Assembly: GCA_040757355.1 (NCBI GenBank)
Contig: JBFLWY010000007.1
Span: 19,466-83,465 of the forward strand
Direction: 5' to 3'
From: DTYU01 sp040757355
Lineage (GTDB): Bacteria > Bacillota > Desulfotomaculia > Desulfotomaculales > Ammonificaceae
DNA: 64,000 nucleotides
Part shown: positions 49,899-57,184 of the stretch, piece by piece
How the letters are laid out: every line of letters starts with the position of its first letter
How positions within the stretch are numbered: the stretch's first letter is position 1
Program-made: the position numbers and the translations under genes
The notes under the pieces: model-generated
Database searches by the model: none
What the model was told of the DNA's origin: nothing
Seen by the model: the letters and a program-made list of their open reading frames with translations, nothing else

Positions 49899-50725
49899 TG
49901 CCTTTAACGGGCCTGAAAGTTGGACTGATCGGCGGCGGAGCAATGGGGGGGGCGTTGGCCACCGGCCTTGTTAAAAGCGGGGTAATCCCGCAAGAGGCTC
50001 TTACTGTTAGCGATATCTCCAACGAGCGGCTACGCCGGCTTGAAGAAACTTTAGGCGTCCGTACTCTTCAGGAAAACATGGCGCTGGCAAGTGAAGCGGA
50101 CATAGTTGTTCTCGCCGTAAAACCCGATATAGTTGCTCCGGTTATGGAAGAAATCGGGCCGATCCTCCGTCCCGAGCAAACGCTTATCTCCATCGCGGCA
50201 GGCATTCCGATCGCCTACATAGAGAAGTACATCCGCCAAGCTGTTCCCGTAGTCCGCGTGATGCCAAACACTCCTTGCCTGGTTGGCGAAGGGGCGAGTG
50301 CCTATGCACTTGGCAGCAATGCGGGGTTGCGCGACGCGGTACGGGTTGAGTCCGTTTTTGCCTCCGTTGGGCGGACAGTGAGAGTGAAAGAGAGTTTGCT
50401 CGATGCGGTCACCGGGTTAAGCGGCAGCGGGCCGGCGTATGTTTATATGATAATCGAGGCGCTTGCCGACGGCGGAGTTAAAATGGGTTTACCCCGAGAA
50501 ACGGCTCTTCTGTTGGCTGCGCAAACCGTTCTGGGCGCTGCCAGAATGGTGCTGGCCGCGGGAGAGCACCCGGCACAATTAAAGGACCGTGTTACCACAC
50601 CCGGCGGTACCACCACAGCCGGGCTTTTTGTGCTCGAAGACAGGGGTGTGAGGGCGGCATTGATAGAAGCGGTTTCGGCGGCGACCCGGCGGTCCCAGGA
50701 ATTAAGCGAAGACAAAAAGACATAG
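49898..50725 (+). CDS. proC: Pyrroline-5-carboxylate reductase
   Basis: Last step of proline synthesis (P5C + NADPH to proline), 275 aa. Rossmann motif VGLIGGGAMGGALATGL, AVKPDIVAPV, RVMPNTPCLVGEGASAY, and GLSGSGPAYVYMIIEALADG with the C-terminal TTPGGTTTAGLFVLE. GTG at 49898 overlaps the sepF stop by one base. proC within this division cluster is common in Clostridia. Confidence 0.96.
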   Translation: MPLTGLKVGLIGGGAMGGALATGLVKSGVIPQEALTVSDISNERLRRLEETLGVRTLQENMALASEADIVVLAVKPDIVAPVMEEIGPILRPEQTLISIAAGIPIAYIEKYIRQAVPVVRVMPNTPCLVGEGASAYALGSNAGLRDAVRVESVFASVGRTVRVKESLLDAVTGLSGSGPAYVYMIIEALADGGVKMGLPRETALLLAAQTVLGAARMVLAAGEHPAQLKDRVTTPGGTTTAGLFVLEDRGVRAALIEAVSAATRRSQELSEDKKT

Positions 50726-50776
50726 ACTGTATCAGACAAAATTTGAGTAGCTTGTTAAAAGAGGGGTTTTACAGGA

Positions 50777-51055
50777 ATGGGGTTTCTTATTAGAACTGTT
50801 GACGTGGCTTTTGATGTCTACACCCTTTTAATTTTCGTACGTGTTCTGCTTTCTTGGGTCAGGCACAACCCGTACCAACCGGTTATTCGGTTCGTCTATG
50901 ACGTGACCGACCCCTACCTGCGCTTTTTCCGGCGTTTCATCCCACCGGTTGGGATGGTCGATCTTTCACCAATAATTGCATTAATAATGCTCCAGGTGCT
51001 CAAAGGGATATTAGTACAGGTGCTTATTCTCATCGCAAAAATCTCGTCTTTCTAA
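50777..51055 (+). CDS. ylmG: YggT-family membrane protein (YlmG)
   Basis: A 92-aa membrane protein with two hydrophobic segments and the YggT signature (LIFVRVLLSWVRHNPYQPVI, TDPYLRFFRRFIPPVG, DLSPIIALIMLQ). Role in division or membrane organisation inferred from conserved linkage. ATG at 50777 follows AAAAGAGGGG. The S4-domain gene ylmH that normally comes next is missing. Confidence 0.92.
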   Translation: MGFLIRTVDVAFDVYTLLIFVRVLLSWVRHNPYQPVIRFVYDVTDPYLRFFRRFIPPVGMVDLSPIIALIMLQVLKGILVQVLILIAKISSF

Positions 51056-51075
51056 AGGCTCGCGGGGTGATTAAG

Positions 51076-51606
51076 GTGGTAACGCCGTTTGACATTCACC
51101 GTAAGGAGTTCCGCCGGGTTTTCCGCGGTTACGACGAGCAGGAAGTGGACGAGTTTCTCGACCGGTTGGCAAACACACTGGAGAAGCTTTACCGCGAGAA
51201 CGAGGAGTTGCGCTCGCACGGTCAGGTTGTTGGAAGGCCCCGGGTGCCAAACAAGCATCTGGAGGAGCAGCCTTCGGGTAGAATGGGAGTTGCCCCTGAA
51301 ATCGACGAGAAGATAGGGGAACTGCGGCAGGAAGTTGAACGTATCATCAGCTCTGCTTCGGTCGAAGCGGCCCAGCGGGCGGGGGACATAGTGCTGCTTG
51401 CGGAGAACCGTTTCGGGGAGTTGGTGTCCCGCATCGAACAGGAATCCCAGCGGATTCTTGATGAAGCGGAAAAGTCATTGGAGAGGCTGCTCCGAGAAGC
51501 GGCGCAGAAGTTTCGCTTCCTGGTGAACGGCGAGGCTGCAAAAGGCGGTAGCAGCGTCGCAAAGGTTAAAAGGGCCGGTGCAAGCTCCCGGGGCCGGAAA
51601 CCGTGA
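51076..51606 (+). CDS. divIVA: DivIVA-family cell division/polarity protein
   Basis: Coiled-coil protein recruited to curved membranes. About 176 aa: conserved N-terminal lipid-binding domain (TPFDIHRKEFRRVFRGYDEQ, EVDEFLDRLANTLEKLY), linker, and a second coiled coil (residues 80-150), ending in a basic tail. GTG at 51076 is preferred because GGGGTGA precedes it and the start then matches the family; GTG at 51067 is possible. Confidence 0.92.
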   Translation: MVTPFDIHRKEFRRVFRGYDEQEVDEFLDRLANTLEKLYRENEELRSHGQVVGRPRVPNKHLEEQPSGRMGVAPEIDEKIGELRQEVERIISSASVEAAQRAGDIVLLAENRFGELVSRIEQESQRILDEAEKSLERLLREAAQKFRFLVNGEAAKGGSSVAKVKRAGASSRGRKP

Positions 51607-51930
51607 GTGTTCGTGGACAGCCTTTTTGAGCTTTTTCAGGAAGATAAGAGCGGAATAACGTTTCGGGTTCGCGTCACCCCGCGGGCTGCCGGTAACGCCA
51701 TTGCGGGTTTAACAGAGGGAATGCTCCGCGTCCGTATTTCCGCTCCACCAGTAGAAGGCAAGGCAAACAAGGCCCTCGTAGATTACCTGGCCGGTTTATT
51801 TGGCGTGCCGGTTCGCAGGTTGGAGATACTGCGGGGTGAATCCGGGCGCGAAAAAACGATCCGGGTGGAGGGCATCGGGAAAGCAGCCGCGTTAGAGCGG
51901 TTAAGGCAGGTGTTAAACCGCAAAGATTAA
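51607..51930 (+). CDS. DUF167 (YggU) family protein
   Basis: Small conserved protein of 107 aa and unknown function. The family pattern is present: FRVRVTPRAAGNAIAG, LRVRISAPPVEGKANKALV, LFGVPVRRLEILRGESGREK. GTG at 51607 is immediately after the divIVA stop. Commonly found beside yggT/divIVA. Confidence 0.9.
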   Translation: MFVDSLFELFQEDKSGITFRVRVTPRAAGNAIAGLTEGMLRVRISAPPVEGKANKALVDYLAGLFGVPVRRLEILRGESGREKTIRVEGIGKAAALERLRQVLNRKD

Positions 51931-52021
51931 AAATCGCCATTTCAGTTATGCGTTAACGGTATGCCATTAACTGAGTGCTGGGTTCGCTGACCTCACCTGA
52001 GCCGTGTCCGCGTTACCGGCC

Positions 52022-52096
52022 CGAACTGATGAACTATCGAACTGTCGAACTAATGAATTGTTGAACTGTTGAATATCGAACTGCCGAACTGTTAAG
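52022..52096 (+). repeat. Tandem degenerate 8-9-mer GAACTGTTGAACT units
   Basis: About eight consecutive copies of a GAACTGTT/GAACTATC/GAACTAAT-like 8-9-bp unit. Similar to the AACGTTGAACGTTGAAC units at 2341-2358, 28861-28884 and 56285-56308. Confidence 0.75.
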
Positions 52097-52184
52097 TTCC
52101 CCCACTGCAGTTCTTCCGCTTTTCTTTTTGCTTCCGTTTTCTACATCCAACCCAAAACTTCCTAAATTATCGGCCCGTCGTCTC

Positions 52185-52213
52185 TTGCAGCGGGAGTCTT
52201 TTAGTATTATAAA
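52185..52213 (+). promoter_or_regulatory. Sigma-A promoter of ileS
   Basis: -35 TTGCAG (52185-52190), 17-bp spacer, -10 TATAAA (52208-52213). Confidence 0.7.
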
Positions 52214-52276
52214 TAAATATAGTGTTTGAAAAGGGAACCAAAAAAAGGTGCTGCCGGGCATTTTGAGGGGGAAACT

Positions 52277-55060
52277 ATGGACTGGAGTAAGACGCTCAAT
52301 CTACCGAAGACGGACTTCCCGATGCGGGCAAATCTGCCGCAGCGGGAGCCGGAGATATTACAGTTCTGGGAAGAGATCGACGCCTATCATTTAGTGCAGG
52401 CAAAGACCGCCGGCCGGCCGAAGTTCATCCTGCACGACGGCCCGCCTTACGCGAACGGCCACATCCATCTGGGGCATGCCCTCAACAAGATACTGAAGGA
52501 CATTATTGTTAAATTCCACTCAATGTCTGGTTTTGACGCGCCTTACGTGCCCGGCTGGGACACCCACGGGCTGCCCATAGAACAGCAAGCGATAAAAAAC
52601 CTCGGTATTAACCGCCATGCTGTGGGGCCCGTCGAGTTCCGGCGGCGCTGCAAGGAGTACGCGCTGAAATTCGTTGACATTCAACGGGAAGAGTTTAAGC
52701 GTCTCGGTGTCCGGGGCGACTGGAAGAACCCGTACCTGACACTCGTGCCGGGTTATGAGGCACGGCAGATCGAGGTCTTCGGGGGTATGGCCGGGAAGGG
52801 ATATATTTATAAGGGTATCAAACCGGTATACTGGTGTGCCACCTGTGAGACCGCGCTGGCCGAAGCGGAAGTGGAGTACGCGGAGGAGGAATCCCCCTCA
52901 ATCTACGTACGTTTTAAGGTAACAGACGGCAAAGGGCTCTTAAAGACCGGCACCTCTTTTGTGATCTGGACTACCACGCCGTGGACGCTTCCTGCCAACG
53001 TAGCTGTTTGTCTTCACCCTGACTATGATTACGTAGTGGTACGGGTGGACGGAAACAGATATGTGGTAGCGCGGGAACTGCTCTCCTCCTTTTTGGGTGT
53101 TCTCGGGAAGGAGGAAGGTGTCATCGAGGCCGAGTATAAAGGGCGGGAGCTTGAGGGTCTCCGCTTGAAGCACCCCTTCTTTAACCGGGAGTCGGTGGTG
53201 GTTGTAGATGACTACGTCACGCTGGACTACGGCACCGGCTGCGTCCACACCGCTCCCGGGCACGGCGATGACGACTTCGTCACCGGGAAAAAGTACGGTT
53301 TGCCGGTCATATCACCGATTGACGGGCGCGGTTATTTCACATCCGAAGGCGGACCATTTGAGGGACTTTTTTACCGGAAGGGAAACCCGGCCATAATTGA
53401 GGAACTGGAGCATCAGCAAGCACTTCTTGCAGCGGGCCGGGTACGGCATCAGTACCCCCACTGCTGGCGGTGTAAAGAGCCCGTCTTTTTCCGGGCGACG
53501 GAGCAATGGTTCGCCTCTATTGACGGCTTCAGGGAAGCCGCGCTCAAAGCAATCCGCCAAGTCAAGTGGATCCCGGCGTGGGGTGAGGAGCGCATCTTCA
53601 ATATGGTGGCCGCACGCGGAGACTGGTGCATCTCGCGCCAGCGCCTTTGGGGGGTGCCGCTCCCGATCTTCTATTGTACCGACTGTGGCAAGGAGATTAT
53701 CAATGATGCGACCATCGATCACCTGAAACGTCTCTTCGGCGAGTACGGTTCTGACATCTGGTACAGCGCCCCTTTGGATGAGTTGTTGCCGCCGGGGATA
53801 AAGTGTCCGGCTTGCGGGAACGCATCGTTTACGAAAGAGGACGACACCATGGACGTCTGGTTCGACTCGGGTTCGAGCCACTGGGCCGTCCTGCGGCAGC
53901 CTTCTCCCTGGCCGGAGCAGGTTTGGCCGTCGGACTTGTACCTCGAGGGTAGCGACCAGCACCGCGGTTGGTTTAACTCTTCGCTTTCCACAGCGGTGGC
54001 AATTACGGAAAAACCTCCCTATAAGGCGGTGTTGACCCACGGTTTCGTGGTCGACGAGCAGGGCCGGAAGATGTCCAAGTCACTGGGTAACGTGGTCGAT
54101 CCACTCAAGGTGGTTCAGCAACTTGGGGCGGATATCTTACGCCTCTGGGTTTGTTCTGCGGATTACCGGGGTGACCTGGCGGTATCGGACAACATCTTGA
54201 AGCAGATTGCCGAAGCGTACCGGAAAATACGCAATACATTCCGGTTCATACTGGGGAACCTCTATGATTTCTCACCTGGAGAAAAAGTTCCCTACAGCGA
54301 ACTGCCCGAGATCGACCGCTACATCCTGCTCCGGCTCGAGCAGCTTAAACGTTCTGTACTGCGGTCCTACCGGGAGTTCGAGTTCCACATGGTTCACCAC
54401 GCGGTACATTCCTTCTGCGTTTTGGATCTCAGTGCCTTTTACCTGAACGTGCTGAAGGACAGGTTGTACTGTGAGCACCCGGAGTCCAAGGAGCGCCGCG
54501 CCGCGCAGACGGTGCTTTACGAAGTACTTGAAACGCTTTTACGGTTGGTGACACCGGTTTTGGCTTTCACATCTGAGGAAATCTGGCGTTACGTTCCCGC
54601 TGTTAATGAAAAGGTGGTAAGTGTGCAGTTGCTTGACATGCCTGCACTCAACGATAATTATCTCGATGTTGAGCTGGAAAACCGCTGGGGCCGGCTCTTG
54701 AAGGTCCGGGGGGTAATCCTGGAGGCCCTGGAACGGGCGCGTCAGAGCAAAGTAATCGGTGATTCGCTCGAGGCGGCCGTGGAGCTTTACGCAAATGGGG
54801 AAACGCACGATTTCCTGAGGGCCGCCCGGGATGAACTCAGGACTATCAGCATCGTCTCCCAACTGGCGGTGGCGCCGCCCGGAACACCTGCACCAGAGGG
54901 CGTATTCGTTAACGGGGATATTGCGGTATCAATAAAAAGGTCTTCCGGGGTGAAGTGCGCGCGGTGCTGGGTTTACACCGAAGCGATAGGGCAAAGTCCC
55001 GTTTCTCCCGAGCTTTGCGGCCGCTGCGCGGAAGTTGTGGGAGCGCTAACGTCGCCGTAA
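52277..55060 (+). CDS. ileS: Isoleucyl-tRNA synthetase
   Basis: Charges tRNA-Ile; 927 aa, class I. HIGH motif in PPYANGHIHLGHALNK, KMSKS in DEQGRKMSKSLGNVVDP, an editing domain with the TTPWTLPANVAV segment, and a C-terminal zinc finger (CARCWVYTEAIG, LCGRCAEVV). ATG at 52277 follows GAGGGGGAAAC; an in-frame start at 52226 precedes the conserved sequence. The 3' end overlaps the convergent lytic transglycosylase gene by 88 bp. Confidence 0.97.
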   Translation: MDWSKTLNLPKTDFPMRANLPQREPEILQFWEEIDAYHLVQAKTAGRPKFILHDGPPYANGHIHLGHALNKILKDIIVKFHSMSGFDAPYVPGWDTHGLPIEQQAIKNLGINRHAVGPVEFRRRCKEYALKFVDIQREEFKRLGVRGDWKNPYLTLVPGYEARQIEVFGGMAGKGYIYKGIKPVYWCATCETALAEAEVEYAEEESPSIYVRFKVTDGKGLLKTGTSFVIWTTTPWTLPANVAVCLHPDYDYVVVRVDGNRYVVARELLSSFLGVLGKEEGVIEAEYKGRELEGLRLKHPFFNRESVVVVDDYVTLDYGTGCVHTAPGHGDDDFVTGKKYGLPVISPIDGRGYFTSEGGPFEGLFYRKGNPAIIEELEHQQALLAAGRVRHQYPHCWRCKEPVFFRATEQWFASIDGFREAALKAIRQVKWIPAWGEERIFNMVAARGDWCISRQRLWGVPLPIFYCTDCGKEIINDATIDHLKRLFGEYGSDIWYSAPLDELLPPGIKCPACGNASFTKEDDTMDVWFDSGSSHWAVLRQPSPWPEQVWPSDLYLEGSDQHRGWFNSSLSTAVAITEKPPYKAVLTHGFVVDEQGRKMSKSLGNVVDPLKVVQQLGADILRLWVCSADYRGDLAVSDNILKQIAEAYRKIRNTFRFILGNLYDFSPGEKVPYSELPEIDRYILLRLEQLKRSVLRSYREFEFHMVHHAVHSFCVLDLSAFYLNVLKDRLYCEHPESKERRAAQTVLYEVLETLLRLVTPVLAFTSEEIWRYVPAVNEKVVSVQLLDMPALNDNYLDVELENRWGRLLKVRGVILEALERARQSKVIGDSLEAAVELYANGETHDFLRAARDELRTISIVSQLAVAPPGTPAPEGVFVNGDIAVSIKRSSGVKCARCWVYTEAIGQSPVSPELCGRCAEVVGALTSP

Positions 55061-55593
55061 AGATACCGGTAAATCCGGTACGTCCAAATTGTTTTCCGGA
55101 CAAACTGCCTTGTTTCCGGGAAGGGTATCCGGTCTAGGTCCTCTACCGTGCCGGTCCATGTTTTATCCGACAGCCATGTCTTCACATTCCCGCGGCCGGC
55201 GTTGTATGCAGCGAGAGCGATGACCATATCGCCGAATTCCCGGTTTAAGAAGGCCAGGTACCAGGTCCCGTATGAGATGTTTGCTTCCGGGTCCAACAGC
55301 GCAGAGGGGTCAAAAAGCTCCCCCCGCTGTTCAGCAACCCAGTGGGCGGTTTTCGGCATCAGTTGCATCAGCCCCACCGCACCGCGCGGGGAAACGGCGC
55401 CGGGACGGTAGTCACTTTCAATTTTGATAATCGCCGCAGTCAGAAACGGGTCGAGACCGTTTGTTGAAGCACACCTGAAGACGGTTTCTTGGTATTTGAA
55501 GGGGTAGTAATACCGGCCTATCGGTTTGAGATTAACAATCAAAAGAATTACGGCAAGAACCAAAAAAAGTCTGAAAACCCCTTTGTTAATCAC
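54973..55593 (-). CDS. Membrane-anchored lytic murein transglycosylase (SLT domain)
   Basis: Cleaves peptidoglycan glycan strands. The 206-aa product has an N-terminal membrane anchor (residues 7-24) and an SLT domain with catalytic Glu in IIKIESDYRPGAVSPRGAVG, LMQLMPKTA, and ALAAYNAGRGNVKTWL. The last 28 residues (after YGDVSA) are read from DNA that also encodes the ileS C-terminus on the other strand, and are not part of the domain. The start overlaps the coaE stop (ATGA), so the two are coupled. Confidence 0.92.
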   Translation of the reverse strand: MINKGVFRLFLVLAVILLIVNLKPIGRYYYPFKYQETVFRCASTNGLDPFLTAAIIKIESDYRPGAVSPRGAVGLMQLMPKTAHWVAEQRGELFDPSALLDPEANISYGTWYLAFLNREFGDMVIALAAYNAGRGNVKTWLSDKTWTGTVEDLDRIPFPETRQFVRKTIWTYRIYRYLYGDVSAPTTSAQRPQSSGETGLCPIASV

Positions 55594-56210
55594 CTTTCGG
55601 TCTCGCCCTGCTCTTCAAGTAGTTTTTTATAGAAGTAAGCTACCTGTTCTCTGGTATGGTTAAAACCGGCGGTGTTGTCGATGATGCGGTGAGCCTTCCG
55701 GGCTTTTTCCTCCTGGGCCATCTGAACCGCGATGATAGCCCGGGCCTGCTCAGGCGGTATCCTGTCTCTGGCGACGAGGCGGCGGACGACAGCCTCTTGC
55801 TCAGCGATGACCACCCACACCTCATCAACAAGGCGTTCGAGACCGGTTTCCAGCAGGAGAGGGGCCTCGATAACGGCCACCTGCGGGGGGGACGTCCGCT
55901 GCCGGAGATCGGCAAGCCATTTTTTAATCGCGGTAATAATCTCCGGGTGGGTAATTTCGTTGAGGCGGTTCCGAGCGGCCTGGTTGCTGAATATTAGCTG
56001 CCGCAGCTTTGCACGGTCGAGCGCGCCCTCAGGCGATATGAAATCCGGGCCGAAGGCCGCGGCGATTTTAGCTAGAAGCGGCTTGCCCGGTTCGGTGAGT
56101 TCCTTCGCGACTGCGTCGGCTTCGATAACTTCTGCGCCGAGGGTTTTCAAGTAACGTGCTACGCTTGTCTTTCCGGTACCCGCACTTCCAGTGAGTCCGA
56201 TGACCTTCAT
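55590..56210 (-). CDS. coaE: Dephospho-CoA kinase
   Basis: Last step of CoA synthesis, 206 aa. P-loop LTGSAGTGKTSVARYLKTL (commonly GGIGSGKS in the family), ADAVAKELTEPG, and EAPLLLETGLERLVDEVWVV. The start at 56210 is chosen because GGAGGCG lies just upstream and the family starts MxVIGLTG. Order polA-mutM-coaE-SLT matches other Clostridia. Confidence 0.95.
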   Translation of the reverse strand: MKVIGLTGSAGTGKTSVARYLKTLGAEVIEADAVAKELTEPGKPLLAKIAAAFGPDFISPEGALDRAKLRQLIFSNQAARNRLNEITHPEIITAIKKWLADLRQRTSPPQVAVIEAPLLLETGLERLVDEVWVVIAEQEAVVRRLVARDRIPPEQARAIIAVQMAQEEKARKAHRIIDNTAGFNHTREQVAYFYKKLLEEQGETER

Positions 56211-56221
56211 ATGCGCCTCCG

Positions 56222-56359
56222 TAATAACGTTCAACGTGCAAGCTTAGACTGCCGGAATTCAGGGTCCGTGCAACGTATAAACCCAATAACGTTGAACGTT
56301 GAACGTTGAACCGACCTCAAAGGTTCATGCCTTAAGCCTTAACCTTGAACCTTGAACGT
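56222..56359. repeat. AACGTTGAAC tandem units between mutM and coaE
   Basis: AACGTTGAACGTTGAACGTTG (56285 onward), then AACCGACCTCAAAGGTTC and CCTTAACCTTGAACCTTGAA, plus CGTTCAACGTGC at 56228. The same 9-bp unit (GTTGAACGT) and GTTGAACCGACC module occur in several other gaps. No gene. Confidence 0.8.
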
Positions 56360-57181
56360 TCAAACCTGACAGCCGGGGCAGAAGTAGGTCCCCCTGCCTC
56401 CCAGCCTTATCTTTGTCACCGCCGTACCGCACCGGGGGCACGGCTTACCGGCGCGATAGTGCACCCTGAGAAAATCCTGATGGCTCCCTTTTTGCCCTCC
56501 GGCATCCACATAATTCTGAATGCTGGTGCCCCGGTGTAAAATCCCTTCCCGCAGCGCTTCCTTTAAGGCGCGGTACAATTCTTTTGCCTCTCGCGCAGTC
56601 AACTCGTCCGACCGCCTGCCGGGATGCAGTCTCGCCAGGTGCAGTGCTTCGTCGGCATAGATGTTTCCGACCCCGGCCACAACTCCCTGGTCGAGCAGTA
56701 CCGGTTTCACCTGTCGCCGGGAAGTTTTGAGCCGGTTGAAAAAGTAGGTCTCGGTAAAGTCCGGCGTCAGGGGCTCAGGTCCCAGTTTTGCCAGCTCCGC
56801 CATCCGCTCAGACTTTTCGGCCGGTAGCAGCCAGACCCGCCCGAACTGGCGTAAATCGGTAAGACGCAGCCGTCCCCGTTCAAGGTGCAAGATCAAGTGG
56901 GTGTGGCGCTGCTCTGGTGCTGTTTCGCTTTCGTAGACTAGCTGCCCGCTCATCCGCAGATGAATAACCAACAGATAATTTCCGCTCAGCTCGAAGAGCA
57001 GGTACTTCCCGCGGCGGGAGATACCGTTTATTTTGCGCCCTCGGATCTCGCGTTCAAAGGACTCGGGCGACGGCTCCTTGATCACCTTTTTTAAGTATAT
57101 GGTAGTGCCGACGATAGTCAACCCTAAAATTCTCGCCGACAATTGTTGCTTAATTGTTTCTACCTCCGGCAACTCAGGCAA
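56360..57181 (-). CDS. mutM: Formamidopyrimidine-DNA glycosylase (Fpg)
   Basis: Excises 8-oxoguanine and FaPy lesions. The 273-aa product starts PELPEVETIKQQL with the catalytic N-terminal Pro/Glu, has the helix-two-turn-helix segment (LLDQGVVAGVGNIYADEALH) and the C-terminal zinc finger (CPRCGTAVTKI, TYFCPGCQ). It is 3 nt downstream of polA on the minus strand. Confidence 0.97.
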   Translation of the reverse strand: MPELPEVETIKQQLSARILGLTIVGTTIYLKKVIKEPSPESFEREIRGRKINGISRRGKYLLFELSGNYLLVIHLRMSGQLVYESETAPEQRHTHLILHLERGRLRLTDLRQFGRVWLLPAEKSERMAELAKLGPEPLTPDFTETYFFNRLKTSRRQVKPVLLDQGVVAGVGNIYADEALHLARLHPGRRSDELTAREAKELYRALKEALREGILHRGTSIQNYVDAGGQKGSHQDFLRVHYRAGKPCPRCGTAVTKIRLGGRGTYFCPGCQV

Positions 57182-57184
57182 CGT

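Larger units (their letters stand above)
51931..52276. other. 346-bp spacer before ileS: repeats and a promoter, no T-box
   Basis: One box CTGAGTGCTGGG (51971-51982), tandem GAACTRTYGAACT-type units (52022-52096), and a sigma-A promoter (52185-52213) only about 65 nt before ileS. No T-box consensus (AGGGTGGNACCGCG) is present and the leader is too short to hold one. Confidence 0.7.

Noticed and set aside
53312..54040. 242-codon frame antisense to ileS
   Set aside because: Lies completely within a conserved ileS region; composition and lack of a ribosome site indicate a shadow frame.
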